Positions 16,501-23,861 of a stretch of DNA of 55,108 bases are shown here, in pieces. Source of the stretch: Lentisphaerae bacterium ADurb.BinA184. Lineage in GTDB: Bacteria; Verrucomicrobiota; Lentisphaeria; Oligosphaerales; MVZH01. Each line of letters begins with the position of its first letter. The first letter of the stretch is position 1. The notes under the pieces are model-generated. The model searched no databases. It saw only the letters and a program-made list of their open reading frames with translations, and had not been told where the DNA came from. The stretch lies in the NCBI GenBank assembly GCA_002068325.1, contig MVZH01000003.1, positions 1 through 55,108 on the forward strand. Direction: 5' to 3'. Position numbers and translations under genes: made by a program.

Positions 16501-19500
16501 AAACCCACCGCCTCAGGCAGCTCTACCACGACGGCTATGCGGCCGACACCATGTACCCGCTCTGCGGCCCCGTCCTCGAACAGCTCGCGACGGAACTGAG
16601 AGCCGCCGTGGCCGCCTGCCGCCGCTGGCCGGTCGACTCCGACAGCCCGTGGGTCGCCGTGAACCGCTTCGCCGGCGGCGACGTCCGCTACATCCTGCTG
16701 TCCACGGACGAAGGCGCCCCGCCCCCGTGGGAGGCGGGCGACTTCTGGGCTCTGGGAAGCCTGTACCGGTTCTCCGTGCTGCCGCAGCGGGCGCGGCTCT
16801 CGCTGCCGCGTGTGCGAGGCGTGGTGTACGACCTCTTCGAACGCCGACAAGTCCAGTTGCGGCGCGACGGCGAGCGCTCGGTGCTGGACGCCGATATGAC
16901 CCTCTTCCCGGGCCGCCTGTTCGCCGTGGCTCCCTTCGCGCTCGAAGCCCCGCGCCTCGAAGCCATGTCGCGGCCGGACGGGTGCGAGTTCACCGTCTCC
17001 CTGCGCGGCTCGTGGGGGCGGGAGCTGCGCGGCCGCGTCCCCATCCTCATCCGCCTCTTCGGCCGGGCAGGGGCGTCGGATGACGCAGTGACAATGGCGG
17101 CCGAGATCAGCCGCCTGACGGACGCGCAGGGGCAGTTCAGGGGAACCCTCGCCGTGCCCGCCGGCGGACAGTCGTGGCGGCTACAGGTCACCGAAATGCT
17201 CGGCGGCAGGCAGAGTGAGGTCACCGTGCAGGGCTGGCCGGGCGCCGTGACGGTCGTCGTCCGACCGGATGTTGATGTCCTACGGCCGGACCGCATCGCG
17301 CATCTGCTCGAACAGAACGCCGGAAGGCCTGTGCAAGTGGTCGCGACGGAGACGAAGCATCTGGAGGGCAACGACATAGACGCACTGCTGACCGCGTTCC
17401 AGGCGCGCGGCGTGGACGTGGAGGTTGCGGACTCCGCAGATCCGGCGGCGCAGCCCGGCGTCCTGGTGCTAGCCGGTGTCGTGCGCGGCCAGGCCTACGG
17501 CCCGGTGTTGGCGCGGGCCGTCGCGCAGGGACTGCTGCCGGTGGCGGTCTCCGACAATGTGCCGGGTGACGGACGGGGGGTGGTCACGGCGGTCTTTGCG
17601 CCGCGCCAGTACCGCGAGAACGCGATCGTGATCCTGGGCGGCGACGCGGCCGGACTCCGCAAGGCCGTCCGCGAACTGGCGCGCTACCTGACGACAGGCG
17701 ACACGGGCGAAGCCACAGTCGGCCAGACCGCGTCGGCACCTGCGGGTGCCCGCGGCCGGCGGATCGAGGCAAGCCTTCCGCCACCGGCGCCCTTGCGCGA
17801 ACGGATCGGGATCCGTCTCGACGGCGTCCAGGCGTCCGGAAAGCGTATCCTGTTGACCGCCAAGGGATTGCACCGCAACCTGGCGCTGATCGATGTGAGC
17901 GGCCCGCGGCCGGAGGTCGTGCTGGCGGCGCGGGTGGGACAGGGCGAGAGCGCCAAGGCATGGCTGAGCCCGGACGGACGCCGCTTCGGCGCGAGCGCGC
18001 GCGTCGCGGGCGGGCCGGGGCTGGTGTTCGCCTACTGGGAGGACGCCGCATCGCCGCCGTGGTACTTCGCCCCCTTCGGCGATGCGCCGCGTACGCTGGC
18101 GGCGTTCGCGGTCTCCAGCGACGGCCGGCACGTCGTGGTTCCCGGCCGCTACGGCGCGGCCTGTTTTGAACGCACGGCCGAGGGCTGGCGCGAGGCGTGG
18201 GCGCGCGAGTCCTGGCCGCGCTTCGCATCGCTGGACTGGCCGGTCTCCGCCATGGCCAACCGCGACCCGTTCACCGACGTGGCCGTGCCCCCAAACGCCG
18301 ACTACGCCGTGCTGGCGCACAGCGAACTGACCAACAACGGCTGGGTGACACCCGAGTACACCGGCGGCGTAACCCTCGAAGCCGTGGGGCTGGCCGACGG
18401 CCGGACACGCTGGTCATTCCCCGTCCCGATCCCCGACCAGCTGCTGTTCTTCCAAGGGATCGAGTTCGGCGCGGACCTCGCACTGGTCCAGGTGCAGGCC
18501 GGCAGCTGGAACAAGGAGACCTACCACTTCTTCACCCTCGATGCCCAAGGCCGCGAGTTGGGACACTGGGAGGGAGCCGCGGCGCCGACGGCACGCGCCG
18601 TCTCGCCGCGCGGCGATCGGGTGGCCCTGTCATACGACGACCGCCGCGTCGAGGTGCGCGGCCGGGCCGGCGAGCTGCTGGCCAGCGTGCGCATGGCCGG
18701 ACAGCCGGTCAGCCTGGTGTGCCGGGAGGCTGCAGCGGATGTCCTCGTGGGAACGGACTCGGGGGAGATCCTCTGCGTGGGGCGTGATGGTCAGGTCCGG
18801 CCTCTGACCGGGGTGGCCCCGGTGGCCCGGCTGGCCATGGATCCGCTCTCGTGGGATGTCGTCGCCGCAGGATGGGACGGACGCCTGCGCATCCTGCCGG
18901 GGGGCGAGGTGGACAGGGCACTGACCTTTGATTGTACGCCCGCGATGCAGGATGCCACTCCGTTGCGTGAGGTTCAGGCGAACGCGGCGGTGACGGACGG
19001 ACCGCGGCTGATCCGGCCGCGGCGATCCCCCACGTGCTCAAGCGCCGTGCCGGCCGGCGACAACCTCCTGCGCAACGGCGGCGCCAAGCTGACCGTCGGC
19101 GGCACCGGCGGGTGGATGTCCGAAGGCAAGGTCCAGATCACGGCGGAGGATTTGACCGACGGCAAGGTTGCGGACTCCGCAGCCCTCAGACCGTGGTTGA
19201 GCCTGGACGAGCTGTTCTGGAGTTCGACCGCGGGCCGCGAGATGTGGGTGCAGGTCGACTTCCCGCAGCCGACCGACGTCAGGGCACTGACCGTGTACGA
19301 CGAGCCGTCGCGCCCGGCCGCGTGGACGCGCGAGGCCGTGGTGCAGATCTGGCACGAGGAAGGCAAGCAGTGGAAGGCGGCGGCGGTCGGCGTGTTCCTC
19401 GACAGCGCCGTCAACACCTATGCCCTTGACGCCAAGGGCGTGACCCGGCTGCGCTACCTGCCCCGAGCCAACACCTTCACAAATCTGTATTGCACCGAGG

Positions 19501-19514
19501 TCGAGGTGCGCTGA
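13548..19514 (+). CDS. giant secreted propeller / hydrolase-like / discoidin-like protein
   Basis: The protein is 1988 aa. The Sec signal is cut after ARA (residue 26). Visible parts, in order: an NHL/WD-like propeller (about 30-310); beta-sandwich segments (to 530); a large alpha/beta barrel-like region (about 550-1150) with GFNYNDEMFFGGW, where Asp691 and Glu692 look like barrel active-site acids; a domain with VILGGDAAGLRKAVREL (about 1360-1385), which recalls the N-terminal domain of GH20/GH67-type enzymes; a second propeller (about 1425-1805); and a C-terminal discoidin/F5-8C-like domain (1840-1988) ending in CTEVEVR. No single known enzyme has this order. It may bind and cut a complex glycan outside the cell. 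The first ATG after the R1 repeat (13539) is also possible; 13548 gives the cleaner signal peptide. Function is inferred from folds only. Confidence 0.75.
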   Translation: MAKIKAQTVLRALALAGLAVAAAARADEKVVIAAGYPTSLGLFEVAPDGGTLYFGAGDFVWLDRDAAVVKRVGTPQGSSARELMPLGTGEFIACASYNGGHIARWRADGTPIRKLVGKGKDEKQIRSDMTGWTSPCGAAIDEARQRIFVLDTTMAPRDDRKIPDPDWSRIAVYDFDGNYLADINRYDAAAPDAAQNDARRTWYDDIEADAGRQRVYVTARASAELLAFGYDGARQGAAPGRGGIAVFPDGRVAVGGKSGGVQIYSPELSPLTLVELPPGSGRLIDLECDNQGGLYASFENATLAFVHWSADLATREEEGPPYRRLTVDWGERSRPDDAPFVIKATLSGRPTPEPGAGFTAWYRPVDGPDVNWRPLPSTPVEGGIEVTPPAAVPRACELAVRAGEGLIDLGDLRRDPSLTALFVFRPAGAESSLSVFSTTGRRVFRAGEAIDIEVVARGPLAGQAGPLRIVLGNLDLGQVSLQGGRASLRIPPTLTARLTPGTWGVMARPPTPQAGPAAAGWVEYPLHLEITAAEADSPLQRVVYQEFEQAPATVRPHTPQGLADIRSGIRLHAAALARQGFNRETDRLATKIDRGNGPAGWGRGYSPVPLAHPGFAPPEHYALPHPGANWEAEFYLDCALRNGIGYDTQILAHCDGVKFRDVHLEQFNPTLQRIAQWLGRYPAFRGFNYNDEMFFGGWAQGWTPDDAAWLDQAQAGPLAGRPRADVLMHALRVMYGNFNAAAREALPGVRLTTTPMWQFPAVEGSYAPVIYEGMDESYTHFLSEGYNYTWYPAHSVELLRRPGLPVMGVFDNHYGYRDGAGYLQDLMQVLGRGVQGAGTQHKGAFADPAGATAYAVGNELARLYGPVFAEAAPDNEAAVLYSYTQDITEKRNQVGTPHFERVFELTSAGLMAGVPMSIVYEEDVSAGWLLPDGAPRVPMLFLVGQTQPLPDPVWRRIEEYAAAGGRVFGDAACAERAGVTKLAIETHRLRQLYHDGYAADTMYPLCGPVLEQLATELRAAVAACRRWPVDSDSPWVAVNRFAGGDVRYILLSTDEGAPPPWEAGDFWALGSLYRFSVLPQRARLSLPRVRGVVYDLFERRQVQLRRDGERSVLDADMTLFPGRLFAVAPFALEAPRLEAMSRPDGCEFTVSLRGSWGRELRGRVPILIRLFGRAGASDDAVTMAAEISRLTDAQGQFRGTLAVPAGGQSWRLQVTEMLGGRQSEVTVQGWPGAVTVVVRPDVDVLRPDRIAHLLEQNAGRPVQVVATETKHLEGNDIDALLTAFQARGVDVEVADSADPAAQPGVLVLAGVVRGQAYGPVLARAVAQGLLPVAVSDNVPGDGRGVVTAVFAPRQYRENAIVILGGDAAGLRKAVRELARYLTTGDTGEATVGQTASAPAGARGRRIEASLPPPAPLRERIGIRLDGVQASGKRILLTAKGLHRNLALIDVSGPRPEVVLAARVGQGESAKAWLSPDGRRFGASARVAGGPGLVFAYWEDAASPPWYFAPFGDAPRTLAAFAVSSDGRHVVVPGRYGAACFERTAEGWREAWARESWPRFASLDWPVSAMANRDPFTDVAVPPNADYAVLAHSELTNNGWVTPEYTGGVTLEAVGLADGRTRWSFPVPIPDQLLFFQGIEFGADLALVQVQAGSWNKETYHFFTLDAQGRELGHWEGAAAPTARAVSPRGDRVALSYDDRRVEVRGRAGELLASVRMAGQPVSLVCREAAADVLVGTDSGEILCVGRDGQVRPLTGVAPVARLAMDPLSWDVVAAGWDGRLRILPGGEVDRALTFDCTPAMQDATPLREVQANAAVTDGPRLIRPRRSPTCSSAVPAGDNLLRNGGAKLTVGGTGGWMSEGKVQITAEDLTDGKVADSAALRPWLSLDELFWSSTAGREMWVQVDFPQPTDVRALTVYDEPSRPAAWTREAVVQIWHEEGKQWKAAAVGVFLDSAVNTYALDAKGVTRLRYLPRANTFTNLYCTEVEVR

Positions 19515-19532
19515 TCGCGGCCGGGGCCCGCC

Positions 19533-19560
19533 CCGGCCACTCATGCCAGGGTTCTGCAAG
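19533..19560 (-). repeat. R1 solo end (copy F)
   Basis: Only one terminus of R1 remains: CCCCGGCCACTCATGCC followed by AGGGTTCTGCAAG (19548-19560). This is the reverse complement of the left end of copy C. No internal hairpins or second end are found before the GH5 gene. It is either a decayed copy or a recombination scar. Confidence 0.6.
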
Positions 19561-19712
19561 CCGCTCGTGGGAATCGGCTCGCCCCCAGCCCCCCTTCCTC
19601 CTGGTCCCGACCGGCGCTGACGCTGGCGCCGGCGTGCCGGTGCTGCAAGCCTGGGCAGCGCGGCGCCGCGCGCGTAGTCCGTCCGCCGCCAACCATTGGG
19701 GAGCCCTAAATC

Positions 19713-20753
19713 ATGACCACGCCAACCACGAATCCGCTGCCGCGCTGGCGCGGGTTCAACCTGCTGGAGAAGTTCACGGCGGATGACCGTTCGGGGAGCG
19801 TGCGCTTCGGTTGCCGCAACCCGCCGTTCCGCGACGAGGACTTCCGCTGGATCGCCGACTGGGGGTTCGATTTCGTCCGGCTGCCGATGTCGTACCGTTG
19901 CTGGTCCGCGCCCGAGCGCTGGTTCGAGATGGACGAGGCCGTTGTAGCGGACGTTGACGATGCGGTCGGACTCGGGCAGCGCCACGGCCTCCACGTCTGC
20001 CTCAACCTGCACCGCGCTCCCGGCTACTGCGTCAACCCGCCGGCCGAGCCGCGCAACCTGTGGCGGGACGCTGACGCCCTGCGTGCCTTCTGCCATCACT
20101 GGGAGGCTTTCGCCCGGCGCTACCGCGGCATCGCCAGCCGGCAACTCAGCTTCGACCTGGTCAATGAGCCGCCCGCCCCGTCGGAGGAACGGGGCCTGTC
20201 GCGCGAAGACCATGAGCGCGTGGTGCGGGCGGCGGTCGCCGCCATTCGCGCCGCCGACCCCGACCGGCTCATCATCATTGACGGCCTCGCCTGGGGCAAT
20301 GAGCCGGTGCCGGAGGTGGCCGACCTCGGCATCGCCCAGAGTTGCCGCGGCTATCTGCCCTTCGGCATCAGCCACTACCGCGCCCCGTGGTGCGGCGACG
20401 CCTGCATGAGCGCACCCGTGCCCTCCTGGCCTGGCGCCTGGAACTGGGGCGACCCGCCGTGGGATCGCACACGCCTCGAAAGGCAGTACGCCCAGTGGGC
20501 CGCCCTGATCGCCCGGGGCATCGGCGTGCACTGCGGCGAGTGCGGCGGCTTCAAGCACACGCCGCACGCCGTCTTCCTCGCCTGGTTCGCAGACCTGCTC
20601 GACATCCTCACCGGCCACGGCATCGGCTACGCACTCTGGAACTTCCGCGGCGCCTTCGGCATCCTCGATTCCCAGCGCGCGGACGTGGCCTACGAGGACT
20701 GGCACGGGCATCAGCTCGACCGCCAGCTGCTGGATCTGCTGAGAGCCTTCTGA
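19713..20753 (+). CDS. glycoside hydrolase family 5 (cellulase-like)
   Basis: The protein is 346 aa, a single GH5 domain with RGFNLLEKF at the start and FDFVRLPMS in strand two. The catalytic acid/base Glu152 lies in LVNEPP, and the nucleophile Glu276 in VHCGECGGF. Trp309 (ALWNF) is at the substrate wall. GH5 enzymes cleave beta-1,4 glucans, mannans and related links with retention. No signal peptide is visible, so it would act in the cytoplasm on imported oligosaccharides, which fits the transporter 30 nt downstream. GGGGAG precedes the ATG by 9 nt. Family sure; substrate unknown. Confidence 0.88.
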   Translation: MTTPTTNPLPRWRGFNLLEKFTADDRSGSVRFGCRNPPFRDEDFRWIADWGFDFVRLPMSYRCWSAPERWFEMDEAVVADVDDAVGLGQRHGLHVCLNLHRAPGYCVNPPAEPRNLWRDADALRAFCHHWEAFARRYRGIASRQLSFDLVNEPPAPSEERGLSREDHERVVRAAVAAIRAADPDRLIIIDGLAWGNEPVPEVADLGIAQSCRGYLPFGISHYRAPWCGDACMSAPVPSWPGAWNWGDPPWDRTRLERQYAQWAALIARGIGVHCGECGGFKHTPHAVFLAWFADLLDILTGHGIGYALWNFRGAFGILDSQRADVAYEDWHGHQLDRQLLDLLRAF

Positions 20754-20783
20754 CCCGACGGCCTGCTCGTGGACAGGCACGCA

Positions 20784-22115
20784 ATGGCAACCGTGTGTGA
20801 CGCCTCCGGGGGAACGACGCCGACGTCTCCGCCGACCGGCAACGGCACCCCGGCGATGAGCCGCCGCAACATGCGGCTGGCCATCCTCTCCGCCTGCTGG
20901 GGCGCCATCCCCCAGGTGATGATCAAGGACAGCAGCGTCCTGGTCATCTTCGCCGCCTTGATCGGCGCCGGCGAGACGGTGGCGGTGCTGACCACCGCCG
21001 TCAGCGACCTCTCGCTGTGCCTGCTCATGCTTCCATTCGCCGCGCTCTCCGACCGCATCGGGGTGAAAGCCCAGATCATCGGGGCGGTCATGGTCAGCGC
21101 ATCGGCCTTCCTGCTGCTGGCCGCCACCCCCTGGCTGGGGGCCGCGGCCAAGCCCGTGCTGCTCGGCGGCCTGACCGTGTTTGCGGTGGCGATCGCCGCC
21201 TATCTGGCCGCCTGGTTCCCGATGTTGGAGCGCATCGTGCCGGCGACGCAACGGGGGCTGTTCTTCGGGAGGCTGCGGTTCAGCTGGCAACTCGTGGTGA
21301 CCGTGTTCGTCTTCGCCTCCGGCTGGTATGTGGGGCGTCATGCCACGGTGGGGCGCCTGCAGGCCATCATCGTCCTGGCCGCCATCATCAGCCTGGGCCG
21401 GGCCTACTACGTCGGCCGCATCCGGGTGCCGCCCGCCCCGACTCCCCCGTTGCGGCTGAGGGCCGCCCTGCGGGAGGCGGTGCGCAACCGGGCGCTGACC
21501 GGCTGCGGGGTCTACCTGTTCTTCCTCTATCTGGCCGCCAACGCCACCATCCCCGTGGCTTTCGTCTTTGCCCGCAACCACCTGCGCCTCGCGGACAACC
21601 TCATCGTCATGCTCTCGGCCATCTCGATGGTCGGGCTGATCCTTGGCTACAGCCTCGGCGGCCACCTGGTGCAACGCTATGGAGTCAAGGTCGTCCTGCT
21701 GTTCGCGCACGTGGGGTTTGCCGTGCTCAACTTCGTCCTGCTTGGCGTGCGGACCGGCCGGCTCGCCTCCGTGATGGTACTGGCCGCGACCCTGGGGGTC
21801 TACGGCGTCCTGGTCGCCTGCGCCTCGATCGCGGTCTCCAGCCAGCTGCTGACCCTGGCCTCACCCGCCAACAAGGCCGTCTCCATCGCCTTCGGCTACA
21901 GCCTGTACGCCGCCGGCCAGGGCGGCTCGCGCATGCTCGCCTCAGTGGTGCTGGGCAGCGGAATGCTCGCGGACAGCTGGCACGTCGGAGACCTCCTCCT
22001 CACCCGTTACCACAGCCTGTTCCTATGCTTCGGATGTGGAGTCATCGCCGCCATGCTCCTGCTGGTACTCGTGCCCGGCTTCGTCCACGACGTCGAACCG
22101 TTGCCGACCGCCTGA
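20784..22115 (+). CDS. MFS transporter
   Basis: The protein is about 443 aa with ten to twelve hydrophobic segments. It has an MFS loop signature after the second helix pair (FAALSDRIGVKAQ) and a counterpart in the second half (GGHLVQRYGVKV). The first 25-30 residues are polar and Gly/Thr/Pro rich. Start uncertain: GTG at 20769, ATG at 20784 or ATG at 20856. The position 30 nt after the GH5 gene suggests uptake of the sugars that enzyme handles; this is inference from context. Direction and substrate cannot be read from sequence. Confidence 0.8.
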   Translation: MATVCDASGGTTPTSPPTGNGTPAMSRRNMRLAILSACWGAIPQVMIKDSSVLVIFAALIGAGETVAVLTTAVSDLSLCLLMLPFAALSDRIGVKAQIIGAVMVSASAFLLLAATPWLGAAAKPVLLGGLTVFAVAIAAYLAAWFPMLERIVPATQRGLFFGRLRFSWQLVVTVFVFASGWYVGRHATVGRLQAIIVLAAIISLGRAYYVGRIRVPPAPTPPLRLRAALREAVRNRALTGCGVYLFFLYLAANATIPVAFVFARNHLRLADNLIVMLSAISMVGLILGYSLGGHLVQRYGVKVVLLFAHVGFAVLNFVLLGVRTGRLASVMVLAATLGVYGVLVACASIAVSSQLLTLASPANKAVSIAFGYSLYAAGQGGSRMLASVVLGSGMLADSWHVGDLLLTRYHSLFLCFGCGVIAAMLLLVLVPGFVHDVEPLPTA

Positions 22116-22160
22116 ACGAGATGGCGCGCCCGGGCGCCCGCCAGCCCCCACGGGGGCGTT

Positions 22161-22345
22161 AGCCTGGGTTATTCACAAAGAGGAAACGGAGGCAACGAAG
22201 GGTTTGCGTTGCAGGAGGTTACCACCCCACGTGCGGTTGGGCGGCGCGGAAAGCGACGGCTCTCGCAGTGGCTCGCAGGCTATTGCAAACCAATGAGATA
22301 TACTTCCGTTATCTCCGTTGCCTCTTTGTTCATGAATAACTCGGG
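22161..22345 (-). repeat. R2 element, copy B (reverse orientation)
   Basis: 185 bp, the same length as copy A. The outer ends, GTTATTCA..CAAAGAGG and CCTCTTTG..TGAATAAC, are inverted repeats. Read in the orientation of copy A, the inner hairpin TTGATTCG/CGAATCAA has become TTGGTTTG/CGAGCCAC. Most pairs survive as G-C or G-U. The copy fills the gap between the MFS and URO-D-family genes. Confidence 0.75.
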
Positions 22346-22380
22346 TTAGACCGCCTGCACACGAGTCACGGAAGCCGCCC

Positions 22381-23430
22381 ATGAACCAGTCCATCGAACG
22401 AGTCCGCGCCGTGATCAGCGGCCAGATGCCCGACCGCACCCCGCTCTTCGACCTTTTGCGCAACTCGGCCGTCATCCGGCATTTCACCGGCGTCGAGCTG
22501 ACCGTCGAAAACGGCGCGGAGCTTGTCTACAAGGCGTACGCTCCGGCCATCGATGCCACGCGGCCGACGGTGAAACACCCGGCCCGGGAAGAAACCGTGA
22601 CGCTGCCCGACGGGCGCCGGCAGCATGTCCGCCGCTGGACGGCGTGGACCGAACGCCGCCACTACGCCGACAGCGCCGCCTACGCCTGCGATGTCCGCAG
22701 ACGGCTGGCGGCCTTCGATCCCACGTGGACGGCCGCCGGCCACAGCGCCCTCGACGCCACGCTCGCCGCCTTCGCCGCCGACCGCCGCCGACTGGGCGAA
22801 GTCTTCTACGTCCCCGACATCCCCGGCCCCTTCCTAATGGGCCTGTACGGCGAGGTCGGACTCGAACACTTCTCGTACTACCTCGCCGACTGCCCCGACG
22901 CCATCACCGGGCTGCTGGAGATGCACACGGCCTACGCCGAAAGCTGGTACCATCACCTGCCGGCCAACCACGGCATCGAGGCCGGCTTCCTCGGCGACGA
23001 CATCGCCTTCAAGTCCGGCCCCCTCTTCAGCCCCGCCTGGATGCGCAAACACTACTTCCCCCGACTGGGCCGCGCCGTTGCCGCCGCCCATGCCCGCGGC
23101 ATCAAGGTGCTCTTCCACTCCGACGGCAACCTCAACCCCATCCTCGACGACCTCGTCGCGGCCGGCATCGACGGCCTCAACCCCATCGAGGTGCTGGCCG
23201 GCATGGACGTCGGCGACATCCATCGCCGCCACCTCCGGCTCTTCCTGGCCGGCGGAATCGATGTCTCGCAGCTGCTGCCCTTCGGTACGCCGGGGCAGGT
23301 GCGTGAGGCGGTGCGAAAGGCGATCGATGCCGCCGAAGGCCGTCTCCTGGTCGGCAGCAGCACCGAACTCAACGAGGAAGTCCCCCTCGCCAACTTCCTC
23401 GCCCTGCGCGACGCCGCACTCGAAGGCTAA
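22381..23430 (+). CDS. uroporphyrinogen decarboxylase-family protein
   Basis: The protein is 349 aa. It shows the URO-D fold: a leading helix ERVRAVISGQMPDRTPLF, then VPDIPGPFLMGLYGEVGLE, a GFLGDDIAFKSGPLFSP segment, and HARGIKVLFHSDGN with the C-terminal GINPIEV-like segment (GLNPIEVLAGMD). The common N-terminal substrate Arg motif of true HemE (PVWxMRQAGR) is absent, so it is not haem synthesis. In PVC and related genomes such paralogs are often methyltransferase-like or of unknown role, encoded near sugar-degradation genes. Cytoplasmic. The weak GGAAG upstream is compatible with the ATG. Confidence 0.78.
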   Translation: MNQSIERVRAVISGQMPDRTPLFDLLRNSAVIRHFTGVELTVENGAELVYKAYAPAIDATRPTVKHPAREETVTLPDGRRQHVRRWTAWTERRHYADSAAYACDVRRRLAAFDPTWTAAGHSALDATLAAFAADRRRLGEVFYVPDIPGPFLMGLYGEVGLEHFSYYLADCPDAITGLLEMHTAYAESWYHHLPANHGIEAGFLGDDIAFKSGPLFSPAWMRKHYFPRLGRAVAAAHARGIKVLFHSDGNLNPILDDLVAAGIDGLNPIEVLAGMDVGDIHRRHLRLFLAGGIDVSQLLPFGTPGQVREAVRKAIDAAEGRLLVGSSTELNEEVPLANFLALRDAALEG

Positions 23431-23496
23431 AGCCGCCCAGTCTGTTCGCCACGACCATCCCCCTGCCCCGCCCCAATCGGCCCCTGACCCTCACCG

Positions 23497-23855
23497 AGTT
23501 CGCGAAAACGCCCGTGTTTTCACGAACTGCCGGGCACGGGAGGCATCCGGACTGTGTGCGGAGACAGCCTGCCGTTTTCGCGAACTGGGACGCCCGGCCA
23601 GGCCGGATCGAGTGCGTGAAAACGCCCGTGTTTTCACGAACTGCCGGACACGGGAGGCGTCCGGACTGTGTGCGGAGACAGCCTGCCGTTTTCGCGAACT
23701 GGGACGCCCGGCCAGGCCGGATCGAGTGCGTGAAAACGCCCTGTTTTCACGAACTGCCGGACACAGGAGGCGTCCGGACTGTGTGCGGAGACAGTCTGCC
23801 GTTTTCACGAACTGGGCCGCCCAGGCAGTCCCGGTCGAGTTCGCGAAAACGCGGG
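23497..23855. repeat. 114-bp tandem repeat, three units plus a partial
   Basis: The same 114-bp unit repeats three times, with unit landmarks (GAAAACG) at 23504, 23618 and 23732; a fourth, partial unit begins near 23846 after 113 bp. Each unit holds AGTKCGYGAAAAC followed by GTTTTCACGAACT, which pair as a hairpin of about 12 bp around GCCCGT, and then another GTTTTCGCGAACT. It fills the space between two convergent genes. There are no varying spacers, so it is not a CRISPR array. Confidence 0.85.
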
Positions 23856-23861
23856 CGTAGG

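Noticed and set aside
19038-21710. Long minus-strand frame across the giant protein, GH5 and MFS genes
   Set aside because: It runs antisense to three well supported genes.
22381-23430. hemE (true uroporphyrinogen decarboxylase)
   Set aside because: The N-terminal arginine substrate-binding motif of HemE is missing; only the fold is shared.
23497-23855. CRISPR array
   Set aside because: The units are identical throughout with no unique spacers, and no cas gene is in the window.
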